From BRH-c25 sp012519325 (GTDB taxonomy: Bacteria; Bacillota; Clostridia; Lutisporales; Lutisporaceae), in the NCBI GenBank assembly GCA_050950645.1, contig JBMNHZ010000007.1:186001-250000 (forward strand): 64,000 nucleotides of DNA. The letters are read 5' to 3'. Positions 34,969-43,003 of this stretch are shown here, in pieces. How positions within the stretch are numbered: the stretch's first letter is position 1; each line of letters begins with the position of its first letter. The notes beneath the pieces were generated by a model. The model did no database searches, was not told where the DNA came from, and saw nothing but the letters and a program-made list of their open reading frames with translations. A program made the translations under genes and the position numbers.

Positions 34969-36783
34969 GTGCTTATGCTGCCAAACAATGAACAACTGAT
35001 TAAAAGAAAATATAAATGGATATTTGATATATTAAATACCGTAAATGAAAACAAGGCTCCCGGAGAAATAACGGTGGAAAAACGTCCCGGCAGAGAGCCG
35101 ACCATCTGCTTTAAGAATTCAGGAAAAATGCTGTACCTCCACAGCAGATACAATCCCCGGGAAGAGGCTGAACGGATTATCAGCCGTTTCGAGTATATTT
35201 CCGATTATGACCATATAGTATTCTTTGGATTCGGCCTAGGTTATCATGTTGAATATTTTACCGCAAATTTCCCGGATAAGACTTTTTCAATTTTTGAGCC
35301 TGAGTTGGATATTTTCAGAATGTGCCTTAAAAATCGCGACATAAGCTTTTTAGACAGAAGTAATTTTGATAATTTCTACTTTTCTGTTGAAGCCTCCGAA
35401 AAAGAACTGGAGAAGCTGCTTACAGGCATGAACTGCAACATACTGGTTATTCCCCTCCCCAGCTATGAGACTGCTTTTCCGGAAGACTACAGAAGCTTTA
35501 AAAAAATATTCGGGCAATATTTTGATAATACCAGGATTATTGACAATACAAAGAAAAACAACGAAAAGCTGCACACTCTTAATGCGCTGAAAAATTTCGG
35601 CTTCATAATGAATAGTCCGAGCATTTTTAATAGGGATAACAGTTTTCTTAAGAATAAGCCCGCTATAATCGTATCTGCCGGTCCATCCCTTGAATATGAA
35701 ATAGAAAACCTGAGATATATAAAAGAAAATGGCCTGGCATACATATTTTCCGCCGGTTCCTCAATCAATACCCTGTTAGAAAATAGAGTATATCCCCACG
35801 CCTGCTGGAGCATCGAACCAAATGCACACAGCCGGATGGTATACGAAAAAATGATTTCCAACGGCATTAAATCAATACCCTTGATTTTTGGCTCAACAAC
35901 CGCATCGACTGTAGTGGAATCGTACCCTGGGAAGCTTTATCATTTTATCACCGCCAAGGATCTTGTTTCCAGGTACTATCTGGGTAATTCCCTGAGCAGT
36001 GGTGAAATTGTCGGCATGGCAAGCTCCGTTGCAGTTGTAACATTGCTGGCATTGCATAAGCTGTGCGCCTCTCCCATTATACTGGTTGGCCAGAATCTGG
36101 CGTATAAGGATCAACGGTACTATTCCGACGGCATTGATTATAGTTTTGGCTCCAAAAAAATCGACAGCGCTTATTTTAATAGTTCATACAAGGTGCCGTG
36201 TGTGGATGGAGGTTACGTGTATACGGATGATACACTAAACTGCTTCAGAAAGGATATGGAATCATACATACGGGATTTCGGAATGACCAATGTCATCAAC
36301 ACCACACAGGGCGGCGCATTGATAAAGGGCACCTCATACATGCCCTTGAAGGAGCTGCTGCAAGATTCTATAAAAGATAATGTTGTAGACCCTGAATGGG
36401 AACTTAAGCTGTGCAACAGTTACAACAGGAAGCTTATCAAAAAACGGTCGGATGCATTAAAGCCCGAGATGGAAAAGTTCTATAAATCAGTGAACAAACT
36501 GAGAGCATTATCGGATAAAGTACATGATGAAAACAAAGCAGCTTTGTTTTATAGAATAATCAATGAAATTTTGGAAAATGAGTTTTTTCATGCCTTCCTT
36601 TATTCAATGAATGTCTATGAATGCAAATTGCTTGTAAAAGATATTAAGTTGAAGAATGGCAAAGGTTCTGATGCCTTTCACGTTTCCTTGTTTGACAGGT
36701 TCATTGATTTTGTTAATGCCTGCATAAAAGACATCGATGTAATTATGCCATTATTAGCAGAAATTTATAAACAGGTGTCTTAG
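34969..36783 (+). CDS. Maf-type flagellin nonulosonic acid transferase (DUF115)
   Basis: 604 residues. The N-terminal ~190 residues (YLHSRYNPREEAERIISRFE, DHIVFFGFGLGYHVEYF, FSIFEPELDIFRM) and the central DUF115 domain (KPAIIVSAGPSLEYEIENLR, IFSAGSSINTLLENRVYPHA, IILVGQNLAYKDQRYYSDGI) match the motility-accessory-factor family. Maf proteins move pseudaminic or legionaminic acid onto flagellin Ser/Thr. The C-terminal ~120 residues are helical. GTG at 34969 follows AAAGGAG at six bases. It is the only plus-strand gene of the island and converges on, and overlaps by 41 bases, a truncated CBS-cupin gene. A paralog lies at 39.5-41.4 kb. Confidence 0.85.
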   Translation: MLMLPNNEQLIKRKYKWIFDILNTVNENKAPGEITVEKRPGREPTICFKNSGKMLYLHSRYNPREEAERIISRFEYISDYDHIVFFGFGLGYHVEYFTANFPDKTFSIFEPELDIFRMCLKNRDISFLDRSNFDNFYFSVEASEKELEKLLTGMNCNILVIPLPSYETAFPEDYRSFKKIFGQYFDNTRIIDNTKKNNEKLHTLNALKNFGFIMNSPSIFNRDNSFLKNKPAIIVSAGPSLEYEIENLRYIKENGLAYIFSAGSSINTLLENRVYPHACWSIEPNAHSRMVYEKMISNGIKSIPLIFGSTTASTVVESYPGKLYHFITAKDLVSRYYLGNSLSSGEIVGMASSVAVVTLLALHKLCASPIILVGQNLAYKDQRYYSDGIDYSFGSKKIDSAYFNSSYKVPCVDGGYVYTDDTLNCFRKDMESYIRDFGMTNVINTTQGGALIKGTSYMPLKELLQDSIKDNVVDPEWELKLCNSYNRKLIKKRSDALKPEMEKFYKSVNKLRALSDKVHDENKAALFYRIINEILENEFFHAFLYSMNVYECKLLVKDIKLKNGKGSDAFHVSLFDRFIDFVNACIKDIDVIMPLLAEIYKQVS

Positions 36784-37411
36784 AGATGGCCATTGTCCTG
36801 AAGTCTCCCGATTCAATTCTTTTCTTCGACTCTCCAAGGATAACTTCCCCTATCCCCGTAATTACTATCCAATACTCTTCTCTCTTTTTATGTTCTTGCA
36901 GGCTTAGTGCACCTCCTGGGTTAACCTTAATAATTTTTGACTGTGAATAATCATTAAGGAAGGTTGTTTTGTAAAACCCCCAGGGTCTGTCATATATCTC
37001 ATGCTCAAGCAAGCTGTCATCAAGGGATAAAAAATCATACTCCAAATCAAAATTTATACCTTGTAAAAGCAGCACGTGCATATTGCTTTTGGTAATGATA
37101 TTCCTGAGATAATGATTTTCATCTATTATGGGTATGAATTTTATGCGGGGCTGTTTGAATAATGCAACAACCTTGCTGAAATTGTCATGAATATAAATCT
37201 TTTCAAAATTTCTATAATACGCAACATCTATTTTATCATTCAAGCCATGGCCTTTTATAAACGACCTTCGAATATCTCCGTCCGTTACAGTTCCAACAAC
37301 TTTATTCTCTTCATCAATAACTGCAAGATAACCTTTATTGTTTCCTTCCATCTGTCTTAAGGCATCAAGTATGGTTTGGCTTGTCTTCACTGCAAATCTT
37401 TTGCAATCCAT
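36743..37411 (-). CDS. CBS-pair protein fused to a truncated cupin domain
   Basis: 222 residues. Residues ~1-125 hold two CBS motifs (DALRQMEGNNKGYLAVIDEE, VVGTVTDGDIRR; FKQPRIKFIPIIDENHYLRN, IITKSN). Then a mannose-6-phosphate-isomerase-type cupin begins: YDRPWGFYKTTFLNDYSQSK, LSLQEHKKREEYWIVITGIG, GEVILGESKKRIESGDF. Where a cupin should go on with a Y/F-I-P-x-G/N-x-x-H strand, the protein instead reads RTMAISKTPVYKFLLIMA and stops. The last third is missing, and the end overlaps the convergent maf gene, so it was probably cut by a rearrangement. Related CBS proteins occur in nonulosonic acid loci. Confidence 0.75.
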   Translation of the reverse strand: MDCKRFAVKTSQTILDALRQMEGNNKGYLAVIDEENKVVGTVTDGDIRRSFIKGHGLNDKIDVAYYRNFEKIYIHDNFSKVVALFKQPRIKFIPIIDENHYLRNIITKSNMHVLLLQGINFDLEYDFLSLDDSLLEHEIYDRPWGFYKTTFLNDYSQSKIIKVNPGGALSLQEHKKREEYWIVITGIGEVILGESKKRIESGDFRTMAISKTPVYKFLLIMA

Positions 37412-38594
37412 ATCCGCTACCTCTCATATTCAATATTAGCTCCACCACTTCCCTGACGGCCCCCTGCCCTCCATTCAGCCGGGTAATATAATCGGCCGCC
37501 TCTTTCACACATTGCATGGCATCGCTTACAGTACATCCGAGCCCCACGTTTTTTATGACTTCAAGATCGTTAATGTCATCACCGATATATGCGATCTCAT
37601 CATATTTCAGATTAAGATTTGCACAAATCTCATCAATAGCCTTCATTTTATCCTGAATCCCTAAATAAACCAGGTCCAATTTCATTTTTTGCGCTCTCCG
37701 CCTGACTATTTCAACATTTTCACCGGTTATTATTCCTGTTATAAAACCTCTCTCCTTTAGAAGCTTGAAGCCCATTCCATCTTTCGTATTAAACTTTTTC
37801 AGTTCATCTCCATTCTCGGAATAGTACATGCCGCCGTCTGTAAGCACGCCGTCGCTGTCGGTCAGCAGGCATTTGATTTTTTGTACCTTGTCTTTTAACC
37901 CCGGCTTGGTTTTCATTGAGTTTTTTAACAGGGCTTCTGCTATCATCCAATCTGCAGGTTCGTCAATCTCAAAATATGTTTCTTCAGGCATTTCAACCAA
38001 ACCAATATTGCCTGAAATTCTGCAGCGGGTATCCAACAATCTCTTCCTTGATGTAATATAAAAAGCGCCGTTTTCCACAAGAAAGCCTTCAAATTCCTGA
38101 CGTCTGGGGCGTTTCAGCGGATCGTAGTTTACTGCGTGAGCTTTGCCGGATGGTTCCGACCAGATAAATCTTTTTTGGCGTACTACTGACAATACGCTGT
38201 CAATTCCCTCCTGTCTGAACCTTTCGATACCTCTGGAAATATCGTCACCGGTTAACATGGGAGATGTTGCTTGTACCAAAATAATATTTTCAAAATCGTA
38301 TTTTTCGGCAAATTCAAGCATCACAGATTCAGTTGATGCCGTATCCGTGGATACCTCTTTGGTACGGTCAATTATAATTATTTTATCCGAACCATATTCT
38401 TTAACAACTTTTCTTATATCATCACTATCAGTCGACACGACAACCTTATCAACTTCCCTGCATTCAACAGCAGCATCCAAAGTCCAATAGACCAGCGGCC
38501 TCCCGTTAATCAGCCTGATATTCTTCAGAGGTATTGATTTGCTGCCGCCTCTTACAGGAATAAATGCAACAATGCTCCCGATTCTATTTCCCAA
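37365..38594 (-). CDS. NeuA-type CMP-nonulosonate cytidylyltransferase fused to KdsC-like phosphatase
   Basis: 409 residues. N-terminal cytidylyltransferase (1-230): FIPVRGGSKSIPLKNIRLIN, VVVSTDSDDI, VQATSPMLTGDDISRGIERF, FLVENGAFYITSR. C-terminal HAD-IIIC phosphatase (240-390): IKCLLTDSDGVLTDGGMYYS, KDGMGFKLLKERG, IGDDINDLEVIKNVGLGCTV, GGQGAVREVVELIL. The fusion suggests a route through a 9-phosphate intermediate: the phosphatase domain would dephosphorylate the nonulosonate 9-phosphate, then the CMP-transferase activates it. Overlaps the NeuB-like gene by 11 bases and the CBS gene by 47. Confidence 0.85.
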   Translation of the reverse strand: MGNRIGSIVAFIPVRGGSKSIPLKNIRLINGRPLVYWTLDAAVECREVDKVVVSTDSDDIRKVVKEYGSDKIIIIDRTKEVSTDTASTESVMLEFAEKYDFENIILVQATSPMLTGDDISRGIERFRQEGIDSVLSVVRQKRFIWSEPSGKAHAVNYDPLKRPRRQEFEGFLVENGAFYITSRKRLLDTRCRISGNIGLVEMPEETYFEIDEPADWMIAEALLKNSMKTKPGLKDKVQKIKCLLTDSDGVLTDGGMYYSENGDELKKFNTKDGMGFKLLKERGFITGIITGENVEIVRRRAQKMKLDLVYLGIQDKMKAIDEICANLNLKYDEIAYIGDDINDLEVIKNVGLGCTVSDAMQCVKEAADYITRLNGGQGAVREVVELILNMRGSGYGLQKICSEDKPNHT

Positions 38595-39468
38595 GACTAT
38601 CTCCCCTATATTTCAGCTTATTTCTTTGCTCTATTTCAATATCCAGTATTTCTTTTTCCTTATAGTTTAAAGCCAAATGAACTGCTTCAAGATCTCTTTT
38701 CAGCCTTCTGACTCCGTCCGGCTCCAATGAAGCAGCATGGTCGGTGCCTTTCCATGTCCTGTCCAGTGTATAGTGCCGTTCAATTACTGTCGCTCCCAGG
38801 GTATAAGCAGCAATATCTACGGAAATACCTTTATGATGTCCTGAAAACCCGATTTCTTTGACCCTTGACCCAAACTTCTCCTTCAGACGTTTAATCTCCA
38901 GCAGGGCAATATCATTAAATGGCACGGGGTATCCGGAAGTGCAGCTGTAAATTACCAGGTCTTTATTACGTCCGCTATCCTCAAATAGCTGAATAATCTT
39001 ATCTTCTTCCTCATGAGTAGTCATTCCGAGGGACAGGTGAATTTCACCTTTATAGTTGTCACACAGCCATTTAAGCATCTTGTAATGGTTATTGCAGGCA
39101 GAAGGAATTTTTATCAATTCCGGCTCCAGCGATGCAATTTCTTTTGCAGAAGTCAAATCCCAGACCGAAGTGCTGTAAATGACTCCAAATTCATTACACC
39201 ACTTCATAAGCTGTCTGTGCTGATCAACATCAAATTCCAGGTATTCCCTATGGGCGCCGTATGTTTCGCCGTATGAATTTTCAGGATTGGGATGAGGAGC
39301 ATTATACTGTTCTTCTGTAAGCAGCTCTCTGTTATTCCTCTTCTGGAATTTAACAATATCTGCTTTACAGAAAATTGCAGCTATTTTTATCATTTCCTTG
39401 GCAATTTCCATCTCACCCTTATGGTTGCAGCCGACTTCCGCAACCAGTCTTGCTTTTTGATAATTCAT
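38584..39468 (-). CDS. NeuB-family nonulosonic acid synthase without SAF domain
   Basis: 294 residues, only the TIM barrel: LVAEVGCNHKGEMEIAKEMI, IVKFQKRNNRELLTEEQYNA, IYSTSVWDL, IKIPSACNNHYKMLKWLCDN, HLSLGMTTHEEEDKII, GFSGHHKGISVDI and VIERHYTLDRTWKGTDHAAS. It condenses phosphoenolpyruvate with a hexosamine or hexose (possibly 6-phosphorylated, given its NeuA-KdsC partner). The C-terminal antifreeze-like SAF domain of NeuB/PseI is absent and the gene ends cleanly. Which sugar it makes (Neu5Ac/Kdn-like, legionaminic-like or another) is not decidable here. Confidence 0.82.
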   Translation of the reverse strand: MNYQKARLVAEVGCNHKGEMEIAKEMIKIAAIFCKADIVKFQKRNNRELLTEEQYNAPHPNPENSYGETYGAHREYLEFDVDQHRQLMKWCNEFGVIYSTSVWDLTSAKEIASLEPELIKIPSACNNHYKMLKWLCDNYKGEIHLSLGMTTHEEEDKIIQLFEDSGRNKDLVIYSCTSGYPVPFNDIALLEIKRLKEKFGSRVKEIGFSGHHKGISVDIAAYTLGATVIERHYTLDRTWKGTDHAASLEPDGVRRLKRDLEAVHLALNYKEKEILDIEIEQRNKLKYRGDSLGK

Positions 39469-39483
39469 TCCCTTCTTACCTCC

Positions 39484-41361
39484 TTATCCGTTTTGTATTA
39501 TAGCCTGTATTTTTTCGTTAAACTCTTTAAAGGACGGTTCCATCTCTATAATAAGATTCTTGACTTCAGATATAAAATCTTTATAAGCTATTAAAGCTTC
39601 TCTGCCTTTCTTGATTACATTACCTTCTCTTGCTATTTGCGTCAGGTTGTCTGCTAGTATCTCCATCCGCAAAGTATTCATGGGATGAATAAAAGTCTTG
39701 TAGTATTCATTTCTTGTCAATTCTTTTATTTTTTTGGAAAAATCGGACAACAGCTTATTCAGTTTGTTTTCATTTTTATTCAGGACAGCCTTTTCTATTT
39801 TCTCTATCTCTTTTTCTATTTTTCCGATAGTATCCTGTATTGTGCTTTTCTTTTCCAGTATAAGCTCGTGCTGAGCCCCCAAATACTCAATATCATAACC
39901 CTCAGGCCTGATTTCATGCCAGTCCGGGTCTACAACACGTACATTCAGCCTTTCTCTCAGAATATCCTCCAAGGGTATGTATTTTGTACCGCTTATCCTG
40001 GCACCGCCTTTTGTAGTGTTAATTACGTTATTTATAGAATCAAGCTTTATCAATGCCTCCATACTTCTTCTCATTAAATCCAGATCCTTCAATGTATAAA
40101 CCATATTGCCATGTACATCTTCAACCTGAAAAGAATTGGCCCTGTCATTTTCGGTAATCCTTTCCTTGGCTTTCCTGTCTTTATGATAATCTATCCCGGC
40201 AGCATAATAGTAATCATTTTTCAGTGCAAGATTTTGCCCCACAAGTATTATCGGATCGCATTGCAAGTAATGCAAAACCTGAAGTGTTATTATAGCTACT
40301 GATGGCGCAACCCTTACCGTTTTTCCCTTTATACCTGATTTATTCTTTAAGTAATATGATGCCAATGTATCATTCTCCATAATTATGCTGAAAAGTCCGG
40401 CATTATAGCTGCTCACTACCTCACTGTATACCATATCTGCATAAATAAGAGGGGTCTTATTTTGCGGATCTTCAAACAAAACTCTGAAAAGATCATAATT
40501 TATTTCCTTTCCGTCTATAGCACAGACTGCATCCGGAAGAATTCCGTGCTTATACAGCTTGTACACTGCAGAACCTGCAGAGAATATATAAGCCAATCCT
40601 TCCCTCTTTATTTTTTTAAGGTTTTCTATCTCTTCGTCCAGTGATGGCCCTGACGCTGCGAGTACCGCAGGTTTGCCCCTAAAAACCTTTTCCGACAGGT
40701 TGAGTATGTTTTCAGACTTGATTGTATATGAGAAGTTTTGCATCATGTTGTTCATCCATCTCTTCTCAAACAGATGTCTAGTCCCGACTTTGAATCTTTT
40801 ATCAGTAATAGAATCCTTGAATTTACGGCAAAAGTGGTTATAATCTTCCGCATAAACCCGCTCATAGCTGGGTAAGGTTATAGGTTTCACATAAAAGCCC
40901 AGGTTTTGGAAAAAAACACTAAGCTCCAACTCCTCATCGTGAGCAAGCCCTTTAATATATATACTCTTTAATGCTTCAACGAATTCACGGGACAATTTTC
41001 TTGAGCTTAAAAATTTCAAAAATATCAAAGGGTTCGGCTCATATATGGAATATACCATGCCCGGATCTCTTTCTTTCATGATATCCAAAACATATCCCAA
41101 CCCTATACCATAAAAAAGCAAATGCTGGTTTTCAGATTTGGGCTCAAAGGATTCGGCAATCCTTTTAGCTTCCGATAATGGATCATATTTGCTGTGCATG
41201 TATATATCAGTTCCGTTAATGTGAACTTTTAGGGTATCGGCGCCCCTGCGTGATGGCTCAATATCCACCCCGCCTTCCGCGGTATTCTGCGATAACAGCA
41301 AATCCCACTTAATGCTCGGAAATTTCAGCTTCAACTTTTTAATGTTTTCATTAAGGTACAC
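39484..41361 (-). CDS. Maf-type flagellin nonulosonic acid transferase (DUF115), second copy
   Basis: About 626 residues. N-terminal part: IYMHSKYDPLSEAKRIAESF, HLLFYGIGLGYVLDIMKERD, YSIYEPNPLIFLKFL. Central DUF115: KPAVLAASGPSLDEEIENLK, IFSAGSAVYKLYKHGILPDA, IILVGQNLALKNDYYYAAGI. Lysine/glutamate-rich helical C-terminus (IQDTIGKIEKEIEKIEKAVL). Same family as the plus-strand maf at 35 kb but clearly diverged. GTG at 41361 behind GGGAG is chosen over 41442, because it starts the conserved part and clears the upstream gene (stop at 41390). It heads the operon with the NeuB-like and NeuA-KdsC genes, behind a sigma-28-type promoter. Confidence 0.87.
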   Translation of the reverse strand: MYLNENIKKLKLKFPSIKWDLLLSQNTAEGGVDIEPSRRGADTLKVHINGTDIYMHSKYDPLSEAKRIAESFEPKSENQHLLFYGIGLGYVLDIMKERDPGMVYSIYEPNPLIFLKFLSSRKLSREFVEALKSIYIKGLAHDEELELSVFFQNLGFYVKPITLPSYERVYAEDYNHFCRKFKDSITDKRFKVGTRHLFEKRWMNNMMQNFSYTIKSENILNLSEKVFRGKPAVLAASGPSLDEEIENLKKIKREGLAYIFSAGSAVYKLYKHGILPDAVCAIDGKEINYDLFRVLFEDPQNKTPLIYADMVYSEVVSSYNAGLFSIIMENDTLASYYLKNKSGIKGKTVRVAPSVAIITLQVLHYLQCDPIILVGQNLALKNDYYYAAGIDYHKDRKAKERITENDRANSFQVEDVHGNMVYTLKDLDLMRRSMEALIKLDSINNVINTTKGGARISGTKYIPLEDILRERLNVRVVDPDWHEIRPEGYDIEYLGAQHELILEKKSTIQDTIGKIEKEIEKIEKAVLNKNENKLNKLLSDFSKKIKELTRNEYYKTFIHPMNTLRMEILADNLTQIAREGNVIKKGREALIAYKDFISEVKNLIIEMEPSFKEFNEKIQAIIQNG

Positions 41362-41389
41362 AATACCACTCCCATCCAAGAATTCGCTC

Positions 41390-41998
41390 CTACTGCATAT
41401 TCCCTGGTTTTTGCACTGTCGTTGAAATGCTGTTAAAAACATCTGATATTTCGTAATTCAATATATCTGCGATAAGTATATAATCCATGTTCATTATTGC
41501 GGCCTTCAATTCGTTGAATGCTTCTTCAAGCCTTTGGATATTTTCTTCATAATTCAAACTAAGCAGAGATGATAAGAATTTGTTGCCCGGATATTTTGCA
41601 ATGATCTCCAGGTTGACTGAAAATATCCATGCAATACCTTCCATAAGATCTCCCAGATTGTCTATATGCCCTGCATCCTTTTGACCTGTATAAAGGCTGT
41701 CAATTATCGGCTGTATCTCCGGTAAAACTCCTTGAATATAAGAATATGTCGTTTGAATTATATCCTTTACAAATTCATCTTCCGTAACAAACCGGACAAA
41801 AATATCCTTAATGCTTCCAATATTCTCTCTTATGTATTCATCATACTCCGCATATATTCTATTGCCGTCAATATCCATATAATCCAAGATCAACCCGGAT
41901 TGTACGGCGGTATCCTCAACAGACTTTATAATATCTTCAGCTCCCTTCTCAGAGCTGTCATATTGAAATACCCTGTCCAACACTTCTACTTTGATCAT
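41390..41998 (-). CDS. Hypothetical protein at the head of the Maf operon
   Basis: 202 residues, acidic and mostly helical, no signal peptide, no known motif. Begins MIKVEVLDRVFQYD; central YIQGVLPEIQPIIDSLYTG; C-terminus FNELKAAIMNMDYILIADIL. It is the first gene after a sigma-28-type promoter and followed 29 bases later by maf. A chaperone or regulator of flagellin export or modification is a reasonable guess from context; nothing in the sequence proves it. GGAGGTATAAGGG lies before the ATG. Confidence 0.6.
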   Translation of the reverse strand: MIKVEVLDRVFQYDSSEKGAEDIIKSVEDTAVQSGLILDYMDIDGNRIYAEYDEYIRENIGSIKDIFVRFVTEDEFVKDIIQTTYSYIQGVLPEIQPIIDSLYTGQKDAGHIDNLGDLMEGIAWIFSVNLEIIAKYPGNKFLSSLLSLNYEENIQRLEEAFNELKAAIMNMDYILIADILNYEISDVFNSISTTVQKPGNMQ

Positions 41999-42032
41999 CC
42001 CTTATACCTCCAACTTAGTATAGCTATATATT

Positions 42033-42059
42033 ATATCGGCAGGTGACGCTAATTCTTTA
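42033..42059 (-). promoter_or_regulatory. Sigma-28 (SigD) type promoter of the Maf/nonulosonic acid operon
   Basis: Minus strand TAAA (complement of 42056-42059), 15-base spacer, GCCGATAT (complement of 42033-42040), which equals the flagellar sigma-28 consensus. The gene starts 35 bases downstream at 41998. It overlaps the U-tract of the flagellin terminator just upstream. Confidence 0.8.
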
Positions 42060-42060
42060 A

Positions 42061-42089
42061 AAAAAGAAACCCTGGAAATTCCAGGGTTT
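42061..42089 (-). terminator. Intrinsic terminator after the first flagellin gene
   Basis: Minus strand AAACCCTGG-AATTT-CCAGGGTTT then CTTTTTTT. Nine-base perfect stem, 11 bases after the stop at 42101. Confidence 0.9.
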
Positions 42090-42100
42090 ACGTGTGTCAA

Positions 42101-42904
42101 CTATCTGAGCAATGCCAGTACGCTTTGCGGTGCCTGGTTGGCCTGTGCCAGCATCGCAGTAGCCGCCTGGTTAAGGATGATGTTCTTGGTGAACTCCATC
42201 ATTTCCTTGGCCATATCCACGTCCCTTATACGGGATTCGGCGGCGGTCAGGTTTTCAGTAGTTGTTCCCAGGTTGTTGACCGTATGCTCAAGTCTGTTCT
42301 GATATGCTCCGAGTTTTGCCCTTGCTGTACCGATAGCTTCGATGGCTTTTTCGATATCACCCAATGTAGCATCTTCAGCATCAGGAATATCAATGTCAAT
42401 ATTGCCCATTTCGTTTCCAAGATCAATCATTCCCAAGGTCATTACATCACCACTGGCATGGTTTATCTGGATCTCAACTGAAGTTACCGAACCATTCAAC
42501 AGCTTCTTGTCATTAAAGGAAGTCTTGTCTTTTATATTGCCTATTTCGGTAATCAATGCTTTCAGCTCTTCATCAATGTTGGAAGTATCGTTTGAATTAT
42601 ATGTTCCGTTTGCCTTCTGAACTGCCAGCTCCTTCATACGAACGAGCATCGAGCTTACTTCGTTCAAAGCACCTTCAGCAGTCTGTATCAGTGATATGCC
42701 GTCCTGTGCATTCTTCTGAGCCTGCTGAAGTCCTCTGATCTGGCCTCTCATTTTCTCGGATATGGACAGTCCTGCTGCATCGTCGGCAGCCCTGTTAATC
42801 CTGAGACCTGAGCTTAACTTTTCCAAAGCCTTGGTCTGGTTGGTAGAATTGATGCCTAACTGCCTATGGGCATTCAATGCCATAATGTTATTATTGATTC
42901 TCAT
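42101..42904 (-). CDS. hag: Flagellin, copy 1 (proximal to the terminator)
   Basis: 267 residues: N-terminal D0/D1 MRINNNIMALNAHRQLGINS ... LSSGLRINRAADDAAGLSIS, C-terminal D1/D0 AESRIRDVDMAKEMMEFTKN ... LAQANQAPQSVLALLR. A short variable centre of about 90 residues has few bulky surface loops. The N- and C-terminal ~100 residues are virtually identical to copy 2 (43004-43795), including codons; only the centre differs (here NHASGDVMTLGMIDLGNEMG ... DIPDAEDA). Leader carries a CsrA-type hairpin. Probably modified by the nonulosonic acid genes next door. Exported by the type III system with FliS. Confidence 0.97.
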   Translation of the reverse strand: MRINNNIMALNAHRQLGINSTNQTKALEKLSSGLRINRAADDAAGLSISEKMRGQIRGLQQAQKNAQDGISLIQTAEGALNEVSSMLVRMKELAVQKANGTYNSNDTSNIDEELKALITEIGNIKDKTSFNDKKLLNGSVTSVEIQINHASGDVMTLGMIDLGNEMGNIDIDIPDAEDATLGDIEKAIEAIGTARAKLGAYQNRLEHTVNNLGTTTENLTAAESRIRDVDMAKEMMEFTKNIILNQAATAMLAQANQAPQSVLALLR

Positions 42905-42931
42905 AATCTTTCCTCCTTGAATCCTTAATCA

Positions 42932-42949
42932 GCCGGATTCCTTTCCGGC
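42932..42949 (-). promoter_or_regulatory. CsrA-binding-type hairpin in flagellin copy 1 leader
   Basis: Minus strand GCCGGA-AAGGAA-TCCGGC: six-base stem with AAGGA in the loop, about 28 bases before the ATG, and the GGAGGA ribosome-binding site nearby is a second GGA site. This is the arrangement known for the hag leader of Bacillus, where CsrA blocks flagellin translation. Confidence 0.75.
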
Positions 42950-43003
42950 ATTATACTTATAGAATCAGATTACTGCCCGGACCCTATTTGAGTAACCTAT
43001 ATT

